NCBI GenBank assembly: GCA_964346375.1
Contig: CAYFUL010000059.1
Span: 1-8,506, forward strand
DNA from: CAYFUL01 sp964346375
GTDB lineage: Bacteria; Bacillota; Clostridia; Tissierellales; Peptoniphilaceae
Reading direction: 5' to 3'
DNA length: 8,506 nt
How positions within the stretch are numbered: the first letter of the stretch is position 1; each line of letters starts with the position of its first letter. Shown piece by piece: positions 1 through 6,296 of this stretch. The notes under the pieces were generated by a model. That model made no database searches, was not told the origin of the DNA, and saw only the letters and a list, made by a program, of their open reading frames with translations. The position numbers and the translations under genes were made by a program.

Positions 1-120
1 AAGGGGAACCAAAGGGGAGAAACTGCGTTATTTCTCCCCTGGTTCCCCTTCATTTTAAATAAAAAAGTATTTTATTACATTTGTAATTTTCAAAACTCCA
101 CAATCTATGTAATTTTGTCA
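1..120 (-). repeat. Dispersed 3'-intergenic repeat element, copy 1
   Basis: Read on the minus strand from 120 to 1, this stretch aligns collinearly with 5881-5988 on the plus strand. The two share ACAAAATT at the start, a block of the form GAAA-TTACAAA-GTAA-AAAATACTTT, and then the identical core CCAGGGGAGAAATAACGCAG (here positions 42-23). The last 50 bases form a long hairpin: a 20-base arm AAGGGGAACCAGGGGAGAAA, loop TAACGCAG, and a fully complementary return arm with a two-base bulge. It lies just 3' of the response-regulator stop codon in the direction of transcription, as copy 2 lies 3' of the cyclophilin gene. It runs to the window edge, so its true end is not visible. No protein is encoded. 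It could serve as a terminator or be a non-autonomous mobile repeat; the sequence does not decide between these. Confidence 0.8.
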
Positions 121-121
121 C

Positions 122-155
122 AAGTCATAATATGTATTTATACCTATTATGACTT
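122..155 (-). other. 11-bp inverted repeat spanning the response-regulator stop codon
   Basis: AAGTCATAATA at 122-132 is perfectly complementary to TATTATGACTT at 145-155, with a 12-base loop. The stop codon of the response regulator (147-149) lies inside the stem. The bases that follow on the minus strand are not T-rich, so it is not a standard intrinsic terminator. It may act as an mRNA 3'-end structure or as part of a compound end together with the GC-rich hairpin at 50-1. Confidence 0.5.
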
Positions 156-773
156 ATGATTCTCTGTCCAATAATTTGCTGCCTCTGTTCTATTACTTAC
201 ATTTATTTTTTTGTAGAGGTTTGCGATATAATTTCTTACTGTATCTTCTGAAATACTTAACTCCACTGCTATTTCCTTATTGGATTTTCCCTGGGAAAGT
301 ATTTCAAGTATTTCCCTCTCCCTTGGGCTTAGTCCGTCTAAATTTTCATCTCCACTTTTATTTAGTATGGATATATCTATACTTGGGTCGTAAACTTTTC
401 CTCCACTATGTACCATTTTTATAGAGCTTATTAAAAGTTCATAGGCAATATTTTTAAGAAGGTATCCATTTATGCCAATGTCCACCGCCTCTTTTATTAG
501 CTGATTTTTTGAAAGGGCAGTTAGTAAAATTATTGCCTGCTTTGGATTTTTCTCCTTTAATTTCCTTGCAAGGTCTAGTCCATTTCCATCTGGTAGTTTG
601 TAATCCAGTACAACTACGTCGGGGCGAAGTTCTTCAATTAAAGTAATAGCACTTGCAATATTACTAGCTGTTCCTACTACTTCTAAATCCTCTGACTGAT
701 TTATTAAACTCTCCAATCCATTTAGTACAATATGGTGATCGTCTACTAAAAATACTCTAATCTTTAAAGTCAT
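147..773 (-). CDS. NarL/LuxR-family response regulator
   Basis: This 208-residue cytoplasmic DNA-binding response regulator should be phosphorylated by the adjacent histidine kinase and then control transcription. The receiver domain spans about residues 4-122: acidic pair D11-D12, phosphoacceptor D57 in VVLDYKLPDGNG, switch residue T85 and conserved K107 in GYLLK. The C-terminal LuxR-type helix-turn-helix covers about 147-203, with the family signature LSPREREILEILSQGKSNKEIA and a recognition helix near SEDTVRNYIANLYKKI. Length and domain order are normal for the family. The start is fixed by an AAGGAGG ribosome binding site five bases upstream, and that site lies inside the last codons of the kinase. 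The two genes overlap by 17 bases, which implies translational coupling in one operon. Target genes cannot be inferred. Unlike its partner, this gene is intact. Confidence 0.95.
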   Translation of the reverse strand: MTLKIRVFLVDDHHIVLNGLESLINQSEDLEVVGTASNIASAITLIEELRPDVVVLDYKLPDGNGLDLARKLKEKNPKQAIILLTALSKNQLIKEAVDIGINGYLLKNIAYELLISSIKMVHSGGKVYDPSIDISILNKSGDENLDGLSPREREILEILSQGKSNKEIAVELSISEDTVRNYIANLYKKINVSNRTEAANYWTENHKS

Positions 774-2139
774 TTTTCCTCCTTGGCAAGTAAAGCACTA
801 CTGAATAGCCCTTTCCACTACTATATGTATAAAATTTCCTTTCTATAATTTCACTTCGCTGTTTCATAGTTTTTATTCCAAAGTGTCCTTCTCGCTGCTC
901 ATATTTTTCAACATAGCCTTGTCCATTATCCACTACTGAAAAATACAGTCCACTTTCATCTCCCCTTATAGTTAGTTTTATGCTAGTACCGTTAGAGTGT
1001 TTTATGGAGTTTATTATTCCCTCCTGAAGAATATAGTAGATATGGGCAAATTTTTTACCTGGTAGATTGTATGTAAAGTCGTGGTTTATATTTTCTACTA
1101 GGGTAAATTTCATTGGATATACTACATTTTCCTCTCCAAAACTTTTTACTTCGTAGATTAAACTGTCTAAATCGAGAACTTCAAAGTTATTTTGGCTAAT
1201 TAGCTTTCGAATATTCTCTATACTTCGATTTAAGTTCTCTTTTATTTCAAGAAGGGAGGATTTTTTTACATCCTCGTCCTTTATCACAATAGTTCTATTT
1301 TTAATCCTGTGGCATAGAGGGATTGTATTATACTGTCGTGCATTTCAAAGGCAATTTTTTCCCTCTCCTCATATACACTATTTTCAAGGTCTAAATCCTT
1401 TAGTACCTTCTGCTGCTCTCTACCATATATGCTAAAAATCCTATCCACTACTAAATTTATAAGTGCCCCACTATGGATTTAAAGTAGAGGGAGCTAAAGC
1501 CAAATACTTTTCTAAAAGAGTTTCTGTTAATTATACTTGCCGGGAAAAAATCTAGGGGTGGTACGATTAAATCCTCTATACTTCCATAGACAAGAAGGAC
1601 TATTCCAAGGACTATGTATAATTTGCTTATCTTTCTATATCCTAGTTTAATAGTACTAGCGTCTTTTAGTAGTGCAAAAAATGAAATAACTCCTGCTGGA
1701 AATGCAATTCCATAGCGCATAGTAATTACTGTAAATTTTGAATACTCCCTATGGTAACTCTCTCCGTTTCTGTACATTAAATATAAATATCCTATTGTAA
1801 AAAATAGAAATAGTCCAAGGGGAATAAGCCCATCTATTTTAGATCTATTTTTCCTATACAACCTTATGCCAAAATACATTAGTAGGGCGAATGAGATGCC
1901 TTTAAAATTTGGTTAAAGTGGTAGAGGTATACTTCTACTTCACTATAAATTTTCGTTAAATTTACAAGGGATATCCACTCTGAAATTCCATGGCTCACTC
2001 CAAAATATCCCAGTAAGGGTAAAACCTCCATAAAGTAGAATTCACTTGGATCCCTTAATTTACTTCTAAGGCAGTAGAGGCCTATATTTATCATTGTAAA
2101 GCCGTATATTAAGTATAGAATAAAGTATTCCCTAATCAT
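757..2139 (-). pseudogene. Membrane sensor histidine kinase, NarL-partner (HisKA_3) type, interrupted by three frameshifts
   Basis: Four collinear segments in changing frames make one kinase. Restoring one base at each of three points (about 1900-1907, 1466-1469 and 1284-1295) gives a 461-residue protein. Numbered on that reconstruction, residues 1-240 are hydrophobic with about six or seven membrane segments (roughly 5-23, 36-58, 70-92, 104-123, 139-158, 173-190 and perhaps 213-237) and contain the motif FGVSHGISEW at 46-55. The dimerisation/phosphoacceptor region follows, with EREKIAFEMHDSIIQSL and the phosphorylated H268. The ATPase domain has the N box QEGIINSIKHS (N378), the G1 box DNGQG (405-409) and GHFGIKTM (419-426). 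The ATG at 2139 has GGAAGG upstream and a good promoter. The C-terminus overlaps the response regulator. The ligand is unknown. The second break fits loss of one G from a G run, and the others lie beside short A or T runs, so sequencing error is as likely as true decay; no other stops interrupt the frames. Confidence 0.85.
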
Positions 2140-2157
2140 AATTCACCTTCCAAATTT

Positions 2158-2186
2158 ATTATATAGATTCGTCGTAATATTATCAA
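2158..2186 (-). promoter_or_regulatory. Sigma-A-like promoter of the kinase/response-regulator operon
   Basis: On the minus strand TTGATA (2186-2181) is followed after exactly 17 bases by a perfect TATAAT (2163-2158). The start of transcription is expected near 2151, only about 12 bases before the kinase ATG. The GGAAGG ribosome binding site would then begin at or next to the first nucleotide of the mRNA, giving a very short leader. Confidence is high for the boxes and lower for the exact start point. Confidence 0.75.
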
Positions 2187-2241
2187 TTTATTGAATACCT
2201 ACAGAGGAATATAAAATACTGGGGAATTTTCTTTGATTAAT

Positions 2242-2270
2242 TTGTAGAAAATCATTGGATAATCTATAAT
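2242..2270 (+). promoter_or_regulatory. Promoter of the TPR-map-MATE-cyclophilin operon, predicted leaderless
   Basis: A perfect TATAAT at 2265-2270 lies 17 bases after TTGTAG (2242-2247), a weak -35 match. The ATG of the TPR gene begins at 2277, six bases beyond the -10 box, where transcription should start. No Shine-Dalgarno sequence precedes the ATG. Together these predict an mRNA that begins at or within a base or two of the start codon. The promoter diverges from the kinase promoter at 2158-2186. Confidence 0.6.
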
Positions 2271-2276
2271 TGTAAT

Positions 2277-3179
2277 ATGAGTAAATTAGACAATTATTTG
2301 ATTTTAGCAGAGGGTTTTTTATCTATTAATGACTATTCTAGGGCACTTGATGCCTTTAAAAGAGCCTATGAATTTTCGGAATCCATAGATGAAAAAACCG
2401 ATATACTATTTGAAATTGCAGATATATACATGATTAATGAGGACTATACTAGTGCAAGGGACACCTACTTAAAAATTATATCTATGGAGAAATTAAGCGG
2501 TGCCTATTTTGGACTTGCCATTGTAAATGATGCCCTAGATGGCGATGTAGACGAGAGTATTATTCTCTACAAACTTGCCATAGAACTTAGTCCAGACTAC
2601 GATAGGGCATACTACTACCTGGGACACTCCTATGATAAAATTAATAGGCGAGATCTTGCCCTAAAGTGTTTTTTAAAAACTGCCCGCCTTGAGCCAGAGG
2701 ACTATGTTGTACTTAACGACATTGGTTCAATTTATGAGGAGGAGAAAAATTACTCCCTTGCAAGGGAGTATGTGGAAAGATCTCTAAGTATAAATCCAAA
2801 TTATGGTAGAGCCCTTTACAATATGGGTGTTATTTTAAAGGCAATGGGGGATAGTGACCTTGCCCTAGAATACTATAAAAAATCCACCAAGGTTTGGGAC
2901 TACCACCTTAACTATTTAAATATGAGTGCTATTTATATTGAGAGGAAGGACTATATTAGTGCAAGGGAGATTTTAAACGAGGGTATTGTTCATGCTCCTT
3001 CTGTTAATCTCTTCTACAATAGGGCATGTGTAAATGTATATGAGAATAAAATTGAAAGTGCAATTGAGGATTTGGCAAGGGCAATAGAGTATAATAGTGA
3101 AGCCTATTACTGGGCGAAGGAAGATATAGATTTAATGGAGGTTGTAAAACTTTATGATAATTATAAAGACAGAAGATGA
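2277..3179 (+). CDS. Tetratricopeptide-repeat protein
   Basis: This 300-residue soluble protein is built almost entirely of about eight 34-residue TPR units, starting near residues 5, 40, 76, 110, 143, 177, 212 and 245. The usual pattern is clear in units such as AYYYLGHSYDKINRRDLALKCF and ALYNMGVILKAMGDSDLALEYY, with small residues at helix contact positions and a proline or asparagine near unit ends (LSPDY, LEPED, INPNY, HAPSV). No signal peptide, membrane segment or enzymatic domain is visible, so it is probably an intracellular protein-binding scaffold; the partner is unknown. The ATG at 2277 is chosen because the first repeat begins at once after it. It lacks a ribosome binding site and sits six bases after a TATAAT box. 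The gene leads an operon and overlaps map by 26 bases. Specific function cannot be assigned. Confidence 0.9.
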   Translation: MSKLDNYLILAEGFLSINDYSRALDAFKRAYEFSESIDEKTDILFEIADIYMINEDYTSARDTYLKIISMEKLSGAYFGLAIVNDALDGDVDESIILYKLAIELSPDYDRAYYYLGHSYDKINRRDLALKCFLKTARLEPEDYVVLNDIGSIYEEEKNYSLAREYVERSLSINPNYGRALYNMGVILKAMGDSDLALEYYKKSTKVWDYHLNYLNMSAIYIERKDYISAREILNEGIVHAPSVNLFYNRACVNVYENKIESAIEDLARAIEYNSEAYYWAKEDIDLMEVVKLYDNYKDRR

Positions 3180-3906
3180 AATAAAAAAAATGCAGGTTGC
3201 TGGAAAAATTCTTGCAGATGTTCATAGACATCTTAGGGATTTTATAGTACCTGGTATTAAAACTATGGATATTGAAAATTTTGTAGAGGACTTTTTAAGC
3301 AAGAGGGGAGCAACTCCAGAGCAAAAGGGATACATGGGATACCCCTACGCAGTTTGTACATCTGTAAACGATGAAATTTGCCATGGATTTCCAACGGAAT
3401 ATGTTCTACAAAGTGGAGATATAGTTACAGTAGATATGGTTGTAAATGTAGACGGTTGGCTTGCAGATTCTGCGTGGAGCTACGGAGTTGGAGAGCTTTC
3501 CAGTGAGGCAGAAAATTTAATGAAGGTTACTAAGGAATGTCTATACCTTGGAATTGAACAGGCAAAAATTGGCAATCGACTTGGCGATATTGGATACGCC
3601 ATTGAAAGTCATGCAAAGGAACATGGATATTCAGTAGTAAGGGAATTTGTAGGCCATGGCATTGGCAGAGATATGCACGAGGATCCACAGGTACTACACT
3701 TTGGTAGAGCTGGAAGGGGAACGAGAATTGAAGAGGGAATGGTTTTTACCATTGAGCCTATGATAAATATTGGAGATTGGAAATCTAAAATAGACAGTAA
3801 TGGATGGACTGCAAGAACTGTAGACGGATCCCTTTCATGCCAATATGAACACCAAATTGCAATTACCAAGGACGGGCCAATTATTATTACGGATCAGGAT
3901 ATATGA
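3154..3906 (+). CDS. map: Methionine aminopeptidase, type I
   Basis: This cytosolic metalloenzyme removes the initiator methionine from new proteins after deformylation. The 250 residues match the compact type Ia form, with no N-terminal zinc-finger or SH3-binding extension. All dimetal ligands are present: D94 in VTVDMV, D105 in LADSAWSY, H168 in VGHGIGRDMHEDP, E201 in FTIEPM and E232 in QYEHQIAIT. H77 in ICHGFP and H175 match the substrate-contacting histidines. The start at MIIIKTEDEIKKM agrees with family members. It lies inside the end of the TPR gene, with GGAGG 12 bases upstream, a longer spacing than usual, so initiation may depend on coupling to translation of the TPR gene. It ends in an ATGA overlap with the MATE gene. 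In many Firmicutes map lies in the ribosomal-protein/adk/infA cluster; this placement suggests a second or relocated copy, which this window alone cannot settle. Confidence 0.96.
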   Translation: MIIIKTEDEIKKMQVAGKILADVHRHLRDFIVPGIKTMDIENFVEDFLSKRGATPEQKGYMGYPYAVCTSVNDEICHGFPTEYVLQSGDIVTVDMVVNVDGWLADSAWSYGVGELSSEAENLMKVTKECLYLGIEQAKIGNRLGDIGYAIESHAKEHGYSVVREFVGHGIGRDMHEDPQVLHFGRAGRGTRIEEGMVFTIEPMINIGDWKSKIDSNGWTARTVDGSLSCQYEHQIAITKDGPIIITDQDI

Positions 3907-5268
3907 AAACTCCAAATTTATTAACGGGAAGTATTACTAATGCATTTATTCGACTTAGTCTGCCCCTAATGGGAACGGCATTTATTCAAATGACCTACTC
4001 CATTGTAGATTTAATATGGCTGGGAAGAGTTTCAACAGATGCAGTTGCAGCAGTGGGAGTAGTTGGATTTTTTATATGGGTTGCAGAATCCCTTACCTTA
4101 ATTTGTTCCACAGGTTTATCAGTAAGTATTGCCCAGAGTTTAGGCAGGGGAGATGAAGAATCTGCCCATGAGTATGTAAAAAGTGGACTCTATATAAATA
4201 TTGCACTAATTATTTTTATAATGAGTTTCTATGGAATATTTATGGATAATATTCTCTCCTTTTTCCATTTAGACAGTGTAGTTTTTTCAGAGGCGAAGAA
4301 GTATTTTACCATTATAAATTTTGGAATGGTCTTTATATTTTTAAACCCGTCTATTGCTGCGACTTACTTTGCAAAGGGAGATTCCTATACTCCATTTAAA
4401 ATTTCACTAATTGCCCTTGTATTTAATATAGTATTTGACCCGGTACTAATTTTTGGATTGGGAATTTTTCCAGAGCTGGGTATAACCGGCGCGGCAATAG
4501 CAACCGTACTAGCACAGTGTATTGCAACTACAATTTACTTACTTGCAGGAAAGAGCAATGAGGAAATTTTTATAACAACTGATTATAGAAAACCAAGGAA
4601 GAAATACACATTGGATATACTAAATCTAGGAGTCCCTGCTTCAATACAGAGTTTAATTCACGCAGGAGCGGGAATCGTACTAAATAGATTTATTTCAGAT
4701 TATGGAAAGAGTGCAATTGCAGTTTACTCCATTGGAAGTCAAATAGAGTCCATTTCATGGATGAGTGCAGAGGGAATGGGAAAGGCATTTTCTTCATTTA
4801 TGGGACAGAATTTTGGGGCGAAGAAATTTGATAGAATAAAAAAGGCAGAGGACATAGCGTTACGAATTGTAGTAATATTTGGAATATTTACATCGGTACT
4901 ATTATTTGTATTTGCAGACGATCTATTTAAATTCTTTATTCCAGAGGACACCTTAACTATTGCAATGGGAGCAACCTATTTAAAAATCGTAGCCATATCG
5001 GAATTATTTATGTGTATTGAAATAGGTTCTTCAGGAATACTAAGTGGATTGGGGCTGACAAAGTACCCGGCAATTGTGGGAATGATCTTTAATCTATTTA
5101 GAATTCCAATGGCATTAATANNNNNNNNNNTGGGCGTATATGAGTTTATCAAGAGTCCTAAAGGGTATATTCTTACTGATTATTTTAAAGTACCTTAGAA
5201 TAAAGACAGACGGATTTAGAAAAAATATGTACAAATACAATAGTAGATATAAGGAGGAAGTATGTTAA
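3903..5268 (+). CDS. MATE-family multidrug/sodium (or proton) antiporter, crossed by an assembly gap
   Basis: This inner-membrane efflux transporter of the NorM/DinF superfamily exports drugs or metabolites using a cation gradient. The N-terminus MKTPNLLTGSITNAFIRLSLP followed by MTYSIVDLIWLGRVSTDAVAAVG is typical for clostridial MATE proteins, and repeated hydrophobic segments support about twelve membrane helices. The first 406 residues end exactly at the ten-N gap (5121-5130). Reading straight through the Ns gives an untypical tail ending at 5198. The codon-aligned frame from 5131 instead gives a MATE-like last helix, WAYMSLSRVLKGIFLLIILKY, then a basic tail that stops at 5268, overlapping the next start by 7 bases. 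I therefore place the end at 5268 and infer that the real gap is a multiple of three bases, probably some 15 residues, not ten bases. The start overlaps the map stop as ATGA. The substrate is unknown. Confidence 0.88.
5121..5130. other. Assembly gap (10 N) inside the MATE gene
   Basis: Ten ambiguous bases replace the coding sequence between ...FRIPMALI and WAYMSLSRVLKG. A ten-base gap would shift the frame, but the flanking reading frames are each codon-aligned at the gap edges. The N count is therefore a placeholder and not a measured length. Confidence 0.95.
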
Positions 5269-5861
5269 AGCAATTTTTAGAGCCAGTAGAAGGGGAAGAG
5301 GTAGTAGTATTAAAAACTAACCATGGAGATATTTTTATAAGATTATTTGAAGAAGCAGCTCCAAAGGCAGTGGAAAATTTTAAAACCCATGTAAAAAATG
5401 GATACTACGATGGAATAATCTTCCATAGAGTTATAGACGACTTTATGATTCAGGGAGGAGATCCAACGGGAACAGGTAGAGGCGGAGAGTCAATTTGGGG
5501 TAAACCATTTGAAGACGAAATAGATTTAAACTACAGAAACTTTAGAGGAGCCCTTTCAATGGCAAATGCAGGACCAAATACAAATGGTAGCCAATTTTTC
5601 ATAGTACAAAAGGGACCAGTAGAAGAGGATATAATTAGACAGATGAGGGACCTTGGGGCGAGTAAAGGGTATCCAGATGAAATAGTAGATGCCTACGAAA
5701 ATATTGGGGGAACATTTTGGCTAGATGGAAAGCATACAGTATTTGGACAGGTGTACAATGGAATGGACGTAGTAGACGAAATATCCTTCCAACCAAAAAA
5801 TGCAATGGATAAACCAAATGAGGATGTAGTAATAGAAAAGGCAGAGATTTTAATTATCTAA
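5262..5861 (+). CDS. Cyclophilin-type peptidyl-prolyl cis-trans isomerase
   Basis: This 199-residue cyclophilin catalyses cis-trans isomerisation of X-Pro bonds and assists protein folding. No signal peptide or lipobox is seen, so it is cytoplasmic. The catalytic region is intact: F54-H55-R56 in IIFHRVIDDFMIQGGDP (R56 is the catalytic arginine, with F61 and Q64), then FRGALSMANAGPNTNGSQFFI around 94-114, and HTVFGQVYNGMDVVDEI near the end. Residues about 115-150 form an acidic and aromatic insertion, seen in many Firmicute cyclophilins, before the WLDGKHTVFG strand. The ATG at 5262 has a perfect AAGGAGG four bases upstream and overlaps the MATE stop by 7 bases, making this the last gene of the TPR-map-MATE operon. 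A repeat element that carries a terminator-like hairpin follows. Confidence 0.95.
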   Translation: MLKQFLEPVEGEEVVVLKTNHGDIFIRLFEEAAPKAVENFKTHVKNGYYDGIIFHRVIDDFMIQGGDPTGTGRGGESIWGKPFEDEIDLNYRNFRGALSMANAGPNTNGSQFFIVQKGPVEEDIIRQMRDLGASKGYPDEIVDAYENIGGTFWLDGKHTVFGQVYNGMDVVDEISFQPKNAMDKPNEDVVIEKAEILII

Positions 5862-5880
5862 GCCCATGCGCCAAGGCTAT

Positions 5881-5988
5881 TAACAAAATTGTTGAGTAGT
5901 GAAATTTACAAAGGTAAAAAAATACTTTATTTATTAATAAAGGGGGACCAGGGGAGAAATAACGCAGACTCCCTTTGGTCCCAATTTT
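5881..5988 (+). repeat. Dispersed 3'-intergenic repeat element, copy 2
   Basis: This stretch starts 20 bases after the cyclophilin stop and aligns end to end with the reverse complement of 1-120. The match includes ACAAAATT, the AT-rich block GAAATTTACAAAGGTAAA, AATACTTT, and the identical 20-base core CCAGGGGAGAAATAACGCAG (5948-5967). Compared with copy 1, the GGAACC/GGTTCC segment of the stem has become GGACC/GGTCC, one base lost from each arm, which keeps the pairing. The copy has the same orientation relative to the upstream gene as copy 1. Confidence 0.8.
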
Positions 5989-5995
5989 ATTATTT
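5944..5995 (+). terminator. Possible intrinsic terminator within repeat copy 2
   Basis: GGGACCA (5944-5950) pairs with TGGTCCC (5976-5982), and GGGAG (5952-5956) pairs with CTCCC (5969-5973). The loop is 12 bases and there is a small internal bulge. AATTTTATTATTT follows at 5983-5995. This is the only strong hairpin after the cyclophilin gene, so it probably ends the TPR-map-MATE-cyclophilin transcript. The T tract is interrupted, which makes the call moderate. Confidence 0.5.
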
Positions 5996-6008
5996 AACAT
6001 AAATCACA

Positions 6009-6094
6009 GCCCCTACAAGTTTGTGAAAGTTGTATAACAAATTGTTTTTCGTAAATCATGGTAGGGTGTCGGGCGTCCTCGCCCGACCCGAGGG
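6009..6094. repeat. GC-rich hairpin of an intergenic repeat type
   Basis: In otherwise AT-rich DNA, GTCGGGCG (6068-6075) and CGCCCGAC (6080-6087) form a perfect 8-bp stem with a TCCT loop, flanked by GTAGGG upstream and CCGAGGG downstream. GCCCCTAC at 6009-6016 is partly complementary to GGTAGGG at 6060-6066 and may mark the other end. The local base composition is unlike that of the neighbouring genes. From general familiarity, similar GTAGGG...CGAGGG hairpins occur between genes in many clostridial genomes, but only one copy is present here, so repeat status is an inference. No coding potential is seen. Confidence 0.45.
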
Positions 6095-6179
6095 AGTTGG
6101 GATGTTGGAATTGAAAATATTTTGAATGAATGTAAATTGTGGTTGATATGTATTTAAATTTGAATGTTTTTTAGGTGAA

Positions 6180-6198
6180 TATGGGAAAATTTCCCATA
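6180..6198. promoter_or_regulatory. Perfect 19-base palindrome, candidate operator
   Basis: TATGGGAAAATTTCCCATA is a perfect inverted repeat of nine bases around a central A. It sits about 50 bases upstream of the -35 box of the tdk promoter. The single-base centre favours a dimeric DNA-binding protein over an RNA hairpin. I do not recognise the motif as a named regulator site. Confidence 0.4.
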
Positions 6199-6249
6199 CT
6201 AGAGGTTATAAATTTTGCAGGAAATCTTGGTTGGAACACCCTTTATTTA

Positions 6250-6279
6250 TTGGAATAAATTAAACCTAAATGGTATAAT
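6250..6279 (+). promoter_or_regulatory. Promoter of tdk and the thioesterase gene
   Basis: TTGGAA (6250-6255) lies 18 bases before a perfect TATAAT (6274-6279), which is preceded by TGG, giving an extended -10 element. The expected start near 6286 leaves a leader of about 11 bases that begins at the GGAGG ribosome binding site (6287-6291), again a very short leader. Confidence 0.65.
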
Positions 6280-6296
6280 CTCTTACGGAGGAAAAT

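Noticed and set aside
149..424. Plus-strand ORF opposite the response regulator, and similar opposite-strand ORFs within TPR, map, MATE and cyclophilin
   Set aside because: They lie antisense to well-supported genes, have low-complexity composition, and lack ribosome binding sites and recognisable domains.
5131..5198. MATE C-terminus read directly through the N run
   Set aside because: The resulting tail is not membrane-like, while the other frame gives a typical final helix. The N count is arbitrary.
5862..5880. Inverted repeat AGCC...GGCT right after the cyclophilin stop as its terminator
   Set aside because: The stem is only four base pairs and there is no following T tract. The hairpin at 5944-5982 is far stronger.
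6036..6046. Short palindrome AACAAATTGTT, similar to AACAAAATTGTT at 5882-5893
   Set aside because: These are short AT-rich palindromes that are expected by chance in this composition, and no further shared flank is seen.
6181..6258. A 25-codon ORF (MGKFPILEVINF...) with AGGTGA two bases before its ATG
   Set aside because: Its first codons are the palindrome at 6180-6198, it runs into the tdk -35 region, and it resembles no protein I know. Chance is the simpler explanation.
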